NCBI RefSeq assembly: GCF_001905795.1 | Contig: NZ_LIXJ01000013.1 | Span: forward strand, 1 to 64,000 | From: Streptomyces sp. CB01580 | GTDB taxonomy: Bacteria; Actinomycetota; Actinomycetes; Streptomycetales; Streptomycetaceae | Length of the DNA: 64,000 nt | Reading direction: 5' to 3' | Shown: positions 32,926 to 41,206 of the stretch, piece by piece | How positions within the stretch are numbered: position 1 is the stretch's first letter | Layout: each line of letters opens with the position of its first letter | The notes under the pieces: generated by a model | Seen by the model: the letters and a program-made list of their open reading frames with translations, nothing else | What the model was told of the DNA's origin: nothing | Databases searched by the model: none | Translations under genes and position numbers: made by a program

Positions 32926-34940
32926 TGCCCGGAGCCACCGGTGCGGACGCCGCCACCCGCGTCACGACGTACTGGCAGGCGACCGGCACCGGCGCCTGTG
33001 CGGGGCGGCCCGAGTGGGCCGACCTGGTCTGCACCACCGGACCCGCCGGGTCCGTCACGGGCGGTGGAAGCAACCCGAGCGGCCTGCCGGTGACCACCAC
33101 CGAGTACGGCTACTACGGGACGCCGACCAAGGCGACCGAGACCGCGAACGGCATCACCCGCACCACGACGACCAGCTACGACGATGCCGGCCGTGTCGTC
33201 GGGACGGCGACGACGGGCGGCGTCGGAGCGGCGGTTCCGGACGCCGCGACCGAGTACGACCCGAGCACCGGCCAGGCGGTCCGCACGGTCTCCTCGACCG
33301 GCGGCACGATCACCAAGGTGTTCGACAAGCTGGGCCGTGAGGTGTCCTACACGGACGCGGACGGCGGGACGACCACCACCGAGTACGACCTGCTCGGCCG
33401 CCGGACGAAGGTGACGGACTCCGTCCCGTCGACGGTGACGTACACCTACGACCAGGCCGCCGAGCCGCGCGGCCTGGCCACGAAGACGGCGGACTCCGTG
33501 GCGGGCGCCTTCACGACCACGTACGACGCGGACGGCGGGGTCGCCACCGAGCGGCTGCCCGGCGGCTACACCCTCACCGTCGATCAGGACACCGCCGGCT
33601 CCACGGTGGGCCGCACCTACACGCGGGACGCCGACGGCAGGCTGGTGGCCTCGGACATGGTCTCCGAGTCCGTCCACGGACAGGTCACCACGCACACCGG
33701 TTGGTCGGCGCAGGAGTACGGATACGACAAGGCGGGCCGACTGACGTCGGTCGACGACACCGTGGGCGAGGTCTGCACACGCCGCGCCTACACCTTCGAC
33801 AAGCGCACCAACCGGACCCGGTTGACCGAGTCCGCCGCGCCGGAGGGCGCGGACTGCACGAGCACGGGCGCGGTCACGACGACCACGCACGCCTACGACA
33901 GCGGCGACCGGCTGGTCGACGCCGGATACACCTACGACGCGTTCGGCCGTACCACGGCGCTGCCGGGTTCTTCCCTCGCTTACTACGCCAACGATCTGGT
34001 TCACACCCAGACCACGGAGGACCAGCGCCAGAGCTGGACGCTGGACGCGGCGCACCGCTTCCGTGCCTGGACCGTCGAGACCAGCATCGACGACACGTGG
34101 ACTCGCAGCGCGGCCAAGCGCAACCACTACGACAGCGACGGGGACAGCCCCCGCTGGACGGAGGAGGACACGGCCTCGGGGACGACTGGCGCGGTGAGCC
34201 GCAACGTCGAGTCCGCGTCGGGTGACCTCGCCGCGACGACGGGGGCGACAGGTGACGTCGTTCTGCAACTCACCAATGTCCACGGTGACGTGATGCTCGC
34301 CCTTCCGCTCACGGAGGGGGGCGACATCGTCGCCCTCGACAGCGACGAGTACGGCAACCCGCGCGCCGGTCAGCTGCCGGTGCGCTACGGCTGGCTCGGC
34401 GGCAAGCAGCGGTCGGCCGAGACGCTGACCGGGCTGACGTTGATGGGGGTACGTCTCTACAACCCGGTCACGGGGCGGTTCTTGTCCGTGGACCCGGTCT
34501 ACGGCGGCGGCGAAAACCGATACGGTTATCCAGGCGACCCGGTCAATCAGTTCGACATCGATGGAAAGAGTTGGTGGAGCCGGACCAAGAGGTTCGTCAA
34601 GCGGAACCGAGTGATCATTGCATCGTTCTCCGCCGGCGTGGCATGCGGTGTTTTCACGGCCGGCATCGCAGCAGGAGCCTGTGGCGTCATAGCCGGCGGG
34701 CTCGCGGGCGCAGGCGCGAAATGGTACGGGAACCGCAAGGCATCCCGTCGTGACATCGCCGTCGCGGGTGTCAAGGGAATGATGGGTTACGGGGGCGGCG
34801 GATCAGCGATCGGTGCCATCGGCCGCCACTTCGGGGGCAAAGCACTGCTGCGCTGGTCCATCAAGCGGTATCCCTCACGCGGGCACCACGTCAGACCCAT
34901 TCCCAGGTCCCACAAGAAGCCTTGGTGGCGTCGATGGTGA
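32926..34940 (+). pseudogene. Rhs-family polymorphic toxin, orphan C-terminal part
   Basis: Coding signal starts near 32926 without a start codon or ribosome-binding site; the longest ATG/GTG-initiated frame begins at GTG 33090 (616 residues). It contains many YD repeats (TTEYDLLGRRTKVT, YTYDAFGRTT, HAYDSGDRLVD) and then the Rhs core hallmark RYGWLGGKQRSAETL ... LYNPVTGRFLSVDP at residues 432-485. After NQFDIDGK comes a unique tail of about 124 residues: a Gly/Ala-rich hydrophobic stretch (residues 505-545) and a basic end rich in Arg, His and Trp. The N-terminal secretion/repeat part is absent. It was probably a secreted contact-dependent toxin; the tail family is not recognised. Confidence 0.78.
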
Positions 34941-34976
34941 CGATGCCTGATTCCGTTGCGAGAAAAATGAGGACAC

Positions 34977-35153
34977 GTGAAACAAGTTGATCAGCGGAAG
35001 AGCTCCACAGTGTTCTTCGTGCTGGGTTGCCTCGCTCTGATCAGCGGAACCATCGTTTCGCTGACTCTGGGAAAGGCCGACGGCGCCCCCATCCTCGGAT
35101 CCGCAGGATTGACCCTCGCCGTGGCATGGATATTCCAGCGACGTTTGGAGTGA
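34977..35153 (+). CDS. small two-helix membrane protein, candidate immunity to the Rhs tail
   Basis: 58 residues, GTG start 36 nt after the Rhs stop, with ATGAGGA 5 nt upstream serving as a Shine-Dalgarno. It starts MKQVDQRKSSTVFFVLGCLA and has two hydrophobic helices (VFFVLGCLALISGTIVSL and ILGSAGLTLAVAWIF) joined by a short polar loop, ending QRRLE. Position directly after a polymorphic-toxin tail that itself has a membrane-like Gly/Ala segment suggests an immunity protein. This is inference from context only. Confidence 0.6.
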   Translation: MKQVDQRKSSTVFFVLGCLALISGTIVSLTLGKADGAPILGSAGLTLAVAWIFQRRLE

Positions 35154-35219
35154 CATGTCGGCAAGTGGCATTCCGTCAAGTGACATCTGAGTACGGTTCG
35201 GATTAGCTCGATGGCTCGG

Positions 35220-35254
35220 CGTTCGGGGAACTGTAGATCGCAGTTCCCCGAACG
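35220..35254 (+). terminator. perfect hairpin 1 after Rhs/immunity genes
   Basis: Fourteen-nt perfect arms (CGTTCGGGGAACTG / CAGTTCCCCGAACG) with a 7-nt loop. It is a likely transcription end for the Rhs unit, or a protein-binding palindrome. Confidence 0.6.
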
Positions 35255-35283
35255 CGTGTCAAGAGCCGGTTCGGTGGATTCGG

Positions 35284-35322
35284 TGACTGTGGATACGGCA
35301 ACAACTTCCGTATCCACAGTCA
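35284..35322. terminator. perfect hairpin 2
   Basis: Fifteen-nt perfect arms (TGACTGTGGATACGG / CCGTATCCACAGTCA) with a 9-nt loop, 29 nt after hairpin 1. It could serve as a second terminator or an operator. The remaining 35323-35576 has only a short palindrome near 35530 (CGGGTACCGG ... CCGGGTACCG) and no gene. Confidence 0.55.
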
Positions 35323-35576
35323 TCGCAGTCCTGGAATTCCGCGCGAGGGCACTGTGCGCTGATGAGCGGCGTCGAGAGGATCGGATACCCGGGAAGCTCC
35401 CCGGCGAGGGCGTGCCAGAAACGGCATGAGACACGACTATCGCGACAGGCGCGGGCCTCGAAGCGGCATCTGTGCGGGAGAATCAGGACACTCGGCGAGA
35501 TCCGGGCGGGAGCGCTCGCAGGCAGTGAGCCGGCGGGTACCGGATACCGGGTACCGCGAGATTCCGGACACGGACG

Positions 35577-36182
35577 TCATATCCATCCACGCCGTTCCCC
35601 GATGCGTACCGCGTCCACGAGGGTGCGTGCGTGGAGTTTGCCCGTGGCGAGGGACAGGTGGTTGCGGACGGTGCGTATGGAGAGGAACAGCTCGGCCGCC
35701 GTCTCGGCGGCACCCATGCCCTGGGCGGCCAGCCGCAGGATCTCGGTTTCGCGCGGGGTGAGCGGGGAGACCCCGGCGTCGTGCTCCTCGGCGTGCAGAG
35801 CCGGGTCGTACGCCCGGCCGCCCGCCGTCACGGTGCGGATCGCGGTCAGGACCTGCCTGGCCGAGGCCGACTTCAGCAGATAGCCGGCCGCACCCGCCTC
35901 CCGGGCCGCGCGCAGATGACCCGGGCGGTCGAGCACGGTCAGGACGAGCGCACGGCACGACGGCAGCCGTTCGGTGAGCTGACGGGCCGCGGCGATGCCG
36001 TCCTGACCGGGCATGGCCACATCCAGCACCGCCACGTCGGGCCGAGCGGCCAGGGCGGCCGGGAGTACTTCGTCGCCGCGGGCGGTCTGGGCCACGACCT
36101 CGATGCCCGGCTCGCGGCCCAGCACGGAGACCAGCCCTTCCCGTACCACCGTGAGATCTTCGGCTAGCAGCAACTTGATCAT
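35577..36182 (-). CDS. LuxR/NarL-family response regulator
   Basis: 201 residues. The receiver domain (residues 1-120) begins MIKLLLAEDLTVVREGL with the acidic pair (E8 D9), the phospho-acceptor Asp in DVAVLDVAMPG (about residue 54) and the Lys in GYLLKSAS. The C-terminal LuxR helix-turn-helix is LTPRETEILRLAAQGMG ... SIRTVRNHLS. Its kinase would normally be adjacent; the only candidate nearby is the broken kinase at 32.0-32.9 kb, with the Rhs block between. It starts 61 nt after the PIG-L gene on the same strand. Targets are unknown. Confidence 0.9.
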   Translation of the reverse strand: MIKLLLAEDLTVVREGLVSVLGREPGIEVVAQTARGDEVLPAALAARPDVAVLDVAMPGQDGIAAARQLTERLPSCRALVLTVLDRPGHLRAAREAGAAGYLLKSASARQVLTAIRTVTAGGRAYDPALHAEEHDAGVSPLTPRETEILRLAAQGMGAAETAAELFLSIRTVRNHLSLATGKLHARTLVDAVRIGERRGWI

Positions 36183-36243
36183 GATGAGAGGATGTCGCCT
36201 GCGGTTTTTCGGTGTCCGCCCGCCCGTGTGGCAGTTCCGGCGG

Positions 36244-38349
36244 TCAGGGCCGCCAGAGCCAGGGGTGGGCGTCGACGCCCAGGGCCGCGACCACCGGGCG
36301 GCCGTCCGGGGCGAGGTGCAGGGCCGGGGCGTCGAGGGGTACGGGGCCGTGCGTCCGTACGGACACGCTGCGGGGCGTACGGAGCTGGACCAGGCCCTTG
36401 CCGGTGCGGCCGAGCAGGACGGGGGAGTGGGCCGAACCGGCCGCGGTCACGGGGCCGTGGCCGGTGAAGCCCCTACGGTCGGCCACCGGCCGCCCCTGTC
36501 CGTGGACGTCGGACCCCTCCGCCGTCTCGCCGGTCCGTACCGTGGTCAGCGCGGCCTTCGCCTCCGCGCGGTAGTAGAGGTCGACCGTTCCGTCCGGGGC
36601 CGCCAGCGCGGCCGGGCCGTCGCCCGGGACCGGCACCCCGCCGATCTGGGTGTGCGCGGTCACCGGGTGCTCGGGGGTGTCCTGCGTCCAGTGGTGCACC
36701 GCGAACCGGCCCGCCGCGAAGACGTGGACCCGGCCGGCGGCGTCCACCACGGTGCTCAGGCCGTCCTGGACCTCGCCGCCGCCCATGTCCCGCCACTTGC
36801 TCCACCGGCCGTCCGTGTCCCGTACCCGGGTGCTGAGACCTTTCTCCGCGTTTCGCACGAAGAGATGGACCCGCGCGTCGGTGGCGGTGACCGCGACCGG
36901 GACGCCGATCCGGCGCCCGCCGTCCTGGTCCGGCACCGGATTCCCCAGCCCCTGCCAGGCACGGAAGTCGCCGCCGGGGGAGTGCTGTTCCAGCACGGCG
37001 ATCTCGCGTTCGTTGTCCCCGCCGTGTCCGCTGAGCGCCGCGATCCGCAGCCCGAAGAGCAGCTGTCGCCCGTCCGGCAGGCGTGCGCCGCCCAGGATCG
37101 GTGCGAGCGGGCCGCCGCCGAGGTCGTCCGGTGTGTTCCACACCTCGCTGCCCGGCGCGCTCTCGCGCCAGCGCACCGCCCGCAGTCCCAGCACCCCGTA
37201 CGCGACGAGCCGGCCGTCCGGGTCGGTGGCGACGACGGGCCGCGGGCCCGGGTAGCGGTAGTGGGTGGACCGCACCCAGCCCTTCCGGTTGGTCAACGGT
37301 CGGTTGCCGCCCACGCTGTAGTCCCCGCAGCCCGCCGGGTTGCCGCACCGCCAGTCGGCCGAGCCCCCGTACGGCACCAGGTGCGAGGCCTTCTCGGCCA
37401 GCACGGCGGGCGGCAGGTTCTTGGGCCAGTGCCGGTTGTAGTAGCCGCGGAACGCCGTGGTGGCGAAGCTGGGCACGCCGCCGCCCACGGCGGTGGTCCG
37501 GGCCACCCACCGGATCAGCGCCGTCCAGGTGAACAGCGCGGCCGCAGTGTGGTCGGGATGGTCGGAGTAACCTTCCTGCTCGCTGTCCTGTCGCCGGACC
37601 TGTTCGCTGCTGTGCTGGATGTCGGGGTCCGGGTCCATGGTGTGCACGATGCTCGGCCGATAAGTGTCGAACAGCCCGTCCAGGACGTCGACGAGCCCGT
37701 CGTAGGTGTACGAACCCGCCTTCTGGAGCGGAGAGTCGTCGGCTACGACTGTGGGCAGGACGAGCCGCCGGTCCTGCCAGAGGCTGGGCAGCCCGAGGCG
37801 CCCGTACGAGGTGTGCATGGTGGTGTTGATGAAGATCAGCTCGACCCTGTGGCTGCCGTTTCCGAGGCGGTTGATCTCGGCGCGATGGTTGCCATGGAGA
37901 TCGATGACGGACTTCTGCCACTGGGTGAACCTGCCGAGGCCGAGCAGTGTCGCGTACGCCTGGCGGAGCCCCTGGTGACGTGAGGAGGAGTACGCCCCCT
38001 TGTCGGGGGCCGGCAGCGGCCGGCCGGGGACGCGGTTGACGCCGGTGGCCTCGCCCGCGGTCAGATAGACGCAGACCAGTGGTGTCCCGGCGTCGAGAGC
38101 CTGCTGGGCGTCCGGGTTCATGAAGTACAGGTCGTCGTCCGGGTGGGCGAGGACCTGCATCATCAGGGCCGGGTGCGGGGTGCTGATCGGCAGGCCGGGT
38201 AGTGGGTCGGCGGTGGGGCTGCGGCGACGGGGCGGTGCGGGCGCGATGCAGGCGGCGAGGGTGGTCAGGCTCATCGCACCGGCGGCCGTCAGCAGGGTGC
38301 GCCGCGACAGTCCCGTACGAGATGTGCGCAACGCAGGTCGATCCGTCAC
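36244..38349 (-). CDS. secreted PIG-L family deacetylase with beta-propeller domain
   Basis: 701 residues, GTG start. The N-terminus carries a twin-Arg signal (SRRTLLTAAGAMS) followed by a lipobox-like LAAC, so export by Tat and lipid anchoring are likely. Residues about 62-330 are the PIG-L/LmbE zinc deacetylase with VLAHPDDDLYFMNP, its metal motif, and a later YSDHPDHTAAALF metal histidine motif. Residues about 380-700 resemble a PLL-type lectin propeller with repeated Trp/Asp-rich blades (WSKWRDMGGGEVQDG). It probably deacetylates GlcNAc-containing sugars outside the cell; the substrate is unknown. Confidence 0.85.
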   Translation of the reverse strand: MTDRPALRTSRTGLSRRTLLTAAGAMSLTTLAACIAPAPPRRRSPTADPLPGLPISTPHPALMMQVLAHPDDDLYFMNPDAQQALDAGTPLVCVYLTAGEATGVNRVPGRPLPAPDKGAYSSSRHQGLRQAYATLLGLGRFTQWQKSVIDLHGNHRAEINRLGNGSHRVELIFINTTMHTSYGRLGLPSLWQDRRLVLPTVVADDSPLQKAGSYTYDGLVDVLDGLFDTYRPSIVHTMDPDPDIQHSSEQVRRQDSEQEGYSDHPDHTAAALFTWTALIRWVARTTAVGGGVPSFATTAFRGYYNRHWPKNLPPAVLAEKASHLVPYGGSADWRCGNPAGCGDYSVGGNRPLTNRKGWVRSTHYRYPGPRPVVATDPDGRLVAYGVLGLRAVRWRESAPGSEVWNTPDDLGGGPLAPILGGARLPDGRQLLFGLRIAALSGHGGDNEREIAVLEQHSPGGDFRAWQGLGNPVPDQDGGRRIGVPVAVTATDARVHLFVRNAEKGLSTRVRDTDGRWSKWRDMGGGEVQDGLSTVVDAAGRVHVFAAGRFAVHHWTQDTPEHPVTAHTQIGGVPVPGDGPAALAAPDGTVDLYYRAEAKAALTTVRTGETAEGSDVHGQGRPVADRRGFTGHGPVTAAGSAHSPVLLGRTGKGLVQLRTPRSVSVRTHGPVPLDAPALHLAPDGRPVVAALGVDAHPWLWRP

Positions 38350-38661
38350 ACCGTGCTCCGTCCACTCACCCCGCAGCGGGCAGTGGGGCGCCCAGCGCTG
38401 CGTACCGATCCGTGCGGGTGTCAGCGGGGGAATGGCCGCTGCCGCGGGGGGATAGACGGAGATTGCCGGGGGCGGGTTGCCTGGCTCGTGCGGTGTGTGC
38501 GGAAGGATTCGGACGGCGGCTCGTCGCCCGATCGCGCGGTCAAGTACGCGCGGTGTTCAGGTGCGCGTGACCGTGCCGCAGCCCTGCCGGCCGTCGGGGA
38601 GGGGTGTGCCGCGGTCCGTCATCGCTGTCCAGCGCGCCGGGGCCCGGACGGGAGGCCGGGG
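38350..38661. other. intergenic region, no gene seen
   Basis: About 310 bp lie between the RNA-repair gene end and the PIG-L start. It presumably holds the PIG-L promoter. I saw no RNA structure, repeat or ORF I could support. Confidence 0.45.
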
Positions 38662-41139
38662 CTACCACAGCTCCGGTGTGTCGGCGCCGTTGGCGGGGGT
38701 GAGGTGGGCGTCCGGCAGGCCGCGCAGCAGTTCGCCGCCGATCTCCGCCAGCCGGGCCGCGTCGGGCGGGGTGCGGCCGAGGCCGATGGCGTACCGGACG
38801 TGGGAGGCGTCGGTGTCGTACGGGCGGGGCCAGGCATGGGCGTCCGGTGCGCCCGCCTCCGCGAGGGCGGCGAGCACGGCCAGGATCCGGCCCCGTAAGC
38901 GGCCCTCGTCCTCGCCCCGCCGCACGGAGACGAGCGCCCAGGCGGTGTGCCGTTGGCGCAGGGGCGGCCGGGCGTGGAGCAGGGCGCGCGGCACGGGGGC
39001 GGTGTCGGGCACGGACTCCAGGATCTCCCAGGCGCGGAACAGTTCCTCGGCGACGAGATCGCGGCCCGCCGCCGAGACCTGTGTGGTGCAGGAACGTACG
39101 GGGGTGGTCGGGGTCAGTACGGTCAGCGGCTGCTGAACAGTGCCTGTGCTCCCCCTGACCTCTTCGACGTCGACCGGTACGTCCCAGTCCCACATCGCCC
39201 AGGTCGCGAAGAAGTGCCGGAGCAGGGGGAGCGGCGGCAGGCCGCCCGAGTCGTGTGCGGTACGGGCCGCGAGGACGGACCAGGCCAGGCCCGGCAGCCC
39301 GCCGCACGGGGCGGAGTCCAGGCCGCGCGCCCGCGCCCATGCCTTGACCTCGCGGGCCAGTCCGGCGAACGCGTCCCGGTGCGGGTCCGCCGCCGTGAGC
39401 ACCGCGTCCGCGTCGCTCACCGCGCTGAGCGCCCTGGCGGTTGCGCCGCCCAGCTCGGTACGGCGGTCCACCGCCTCGGCCGGGGGAAGGGCCCCGGTCG
39501 GGACGGTCACCAGATCCACCCGCAGGCCGCCGAGGCCGAAGCGCAGACCGGGCACCCGGGCGCCGGTCACCTCGCGCACGTCGACGGCGTCCGGCAGCGC
39601 CGCGACCAGCCGTTCGCGTACGCCTGGCAGTTGACTGCCACCCGCCGCAGCCCTGCCGTCCGCCGCAGCCCTGTCGCCCGCCGACGACCCTCGTACGCCG
39701 ACGCCCCGCAGGACCCCGCCGCCGCCCACGTCCGCATCGCCCGGCAGCGCCGCCACCAGGTCCACATCCGCGCCGGGCAGCGCGCACCCCATCCGCCGCG
39801 AGCCCACCGGATGCACCCGGGCCTCCGGCAGGGCCGCCGCCACCCGGCGGACGATCTCGGCCGCCCATGCCTCGTCGGCCCCGTCGGCCCCGTCGGCCCC
39901 GTCAGCCGTGTCAGCCGTGTCGGCCGTGTCGGCCGCGGAAAGATCGTCGTCCTGCGCCGCTCCCGTCCTCAGCTCCACCCGCACCCCGAAGTGGTCCGAG
40001 ACGTACAGCCCGTCCGACGTCGGCACGTCGCCCAGCAGCACCGCCGACACCGGCCGCCACCCCTCCGCGCGGACCAGCACCCGGTCCAGCCGGGACGCCC
40101 GGCCCGACAGGGAGGAGACGGCGGCCAGCGGATTGACCGACGGGTCGAACGTCGGCGTCCGGTCCGCCGCACCGCGCACCCCGGTCCAGGCGTCCGCCAT
40201 CCCCAGCCGCTCCTGTGGGGCGTCCCCGCCGTCGTTGAAGTCGCCGAGCAGCAGCACATCGCCCTCGACGGCCGCCAACCCCGTTGCTATGTCGGTCAGT
40301 TCGGCGTCCCGCCGGTCCGCGCCGTTCGGCGAGTGGTCGCTGCTGAGATGGGTGACCGCTACCGTGACCGGCCCCTCCTCGCCCTCCACCACGACGGCGG
40401 CGACCGCCTTGTGCGGCCCGAGCGCGTGCAGGCCCGCCTCCCGGACCGGGAGTCTGCTGAGCAGCAGCAGACCGCAGTCGGCGACGTCCCGGCCGCCCGG
40501 ATCGGTCCCGAGCGTGTAGTGCTCGCGGACCCAGGGCGCCTCCAACAGCAGGGCGAGCAGGGAGGGTTCGGCCTCCTGGAGCGCGACGACGTCCGCGTCC
40601 GCCGCGCGCAGGGCCTCCAGCAGCAGGGGCCTGCGCCGGGCGGTGTCGATGCGGTCGCTGTCGTAACGGTCCCAGAGGGTGTTCCAGGTCACCACCGACA
40701 GGAGGCCGGAAGAGGTTCCCGTCGGGAGGCCGCCGGACGCCTCCGCCAGGACGTCGACGGACGGCCCCGCCAGGGGGCCGATGGGCTCGGGGTGCGCCTC
40801 CACGTCCCCCTCCACCGGAGCCCAGGTGCCCCGGGACGCGCAGAACGCGTGCGGGGTCCGCGAGGTGAAGTACGGGGACGGCAGTCGTCGCGGGGCGCGT
40901 ACCCGCCCGGCCTGCGTCGCGTCGATCCGGTCCACGCCCGCCGCCCGGTCCCACACGACCTCGCCGTCCGCCTCGATGAACAGCACCCGGTGCCAGGGGA
41001 TCTCGCCGCCCGGCGTGAACCGGGGGAGCGGCACCCGCTTCGGCGCCCTCCCGCGCTGGGCCACGCCCATCACGAAGCGCGCCGGCTCGAACCGGGCGTC
41101 CCAGCGGACCCGGTGGTAGATCTCCTCGCTGGTACGCAT
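38662..41139 (-). CDS. RNA-repair fusion: DUF504/MJ1316 + EEP phosphoesterase + poly(A) polymerase-like nucleotidyltransferase
   Basis: This is an 825-residue multidomain protein. Residues 1-80 are the DUF504/MJ1316 domain (TSEEIYHRVRWDA; IPWHRVLFIEADGEVVWDR). Residues about 146-392 are an endonuclease/exonuclease/phosphatase fold with a full active site: TWNTLW (N153), LQE (E189), THLSSDH, GDFND, DRVL and SDHFG. A repetitive Asp/Ala/Thr/Gly linker (402-422) follows. From 425 on is a nucleotidyltransferase with VGSRRMG, DVD at 458-460 and the third Asp at 542 (RVDLV); the central domain (LTVLTPTTPVRSCTTQVS) and an RNA-binding-like C-terminus resemble eukaryotic poly(A) polymerases. It lies 67 nt downstream of the RNA ligase-kinase gene on the same strand. 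A role in 3'-end processing or tailing of damaged RNA is inferred. Confidence 0.85.
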   Translation of the reverse strand: MRTSEEIYHRVRWDARFEPARFVMGVAQRGRAPKRVPLPRFTPGGEIPWHRVLFIEADGEVVWDRAAGVDRIDATQAGRVRAPRRLPSPYFTSRTPHAFCASRGTWAPVEGDVEAHPEPIGPLAGPSVDVLAEASGGLPTGTSSGLLSVVTWNTLWDRYDSDRIDTARRRPLLLEALRAADADVVALQEAEPSLLALLLEAPWVREHYTLGTDPGGRDVADCGLLLLSRLPVREAGLHALGPHKAVAAVVVEGEEGPVTVAVTHLSSDHSPNGADRRDAELTDIATGLAAVEGDVLLLGDFNDGGDAPQERLGMADAWTGVRGAADRTPTFDPSVNPLAAVSSLSGRASRLDRVLVRAEGWRPVSAVLLGDVPTSDGLYVSDHFGVRVELRTGAAQDDDLSAADTADTADTADGADGADGADEAWAAEIVRRVAAALPEARVHPVGSRRMGCALPGADVDLVAALPGDADVGGGGVLRGVGVRGSSAGDRAAADGRAAAGGSQLPGVRERLVAALPDAVDVREVTGARVPGLRFGLGGLRVDLVTVPTGALPPAEAVDRRTELGGATARALSAVSDADAVLTAADPHRDAFAGLAREVKAWARARGLDSAPCGGLPGLAWSVLAARTAHDSGGLPPLPLLRHFFATWAMWDWDVPVDVEEVRGSTGTVQQPLTVLTPTTPVRSCTTQVSAAGRDLVAEELFRAWEILESVPDTAPVPRALLHARPPLRQRHTAWALVSVRRGEDEGRLRGRILAVLAALAEAGAPDAHAWPRPYDTDASHVRYAIGLGRTPPDAARLAEIGGELLRGLPDAHLTPANGADTPELW
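39880..39938. repeat. 9-bp minisatellite inside the fusion gene
   Basis: About six tandem copies of a GTCGGCCCC / GTCGGCCGTGTCAGCC-type unit. On the coding strand they encode the repeats TAD-TAD-TAD-GAD-GAD-GAD in the linker between the EEP and nucleotidyltransferase domains. It is length-variable by design and always in frame. Confidence 0.75.
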
Positions 41140-41206
41140 CCGTGCTCCGTCCCCTTCCCTTTCCCTGCTGTCCGCTTCCCTTTCCCTGCTGTCCGCGCGT
41201 CCGCCG

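Noticed and set aside
32926..34940. Annotating the Rhs gene as a complete CDS from GTG 33090
   Set aside because: No ribosome-binding site precedes 33090 and Rhs coding signal continues about 160 nt further upstream, so it is a 5'-truncated gene.
39880..39938. Tandem short repeats as a CRISPR array
   Set aside because: The unit is 9 bp with no unique spacers and it lies in frame inside a coding gene; it is a minisatellite.
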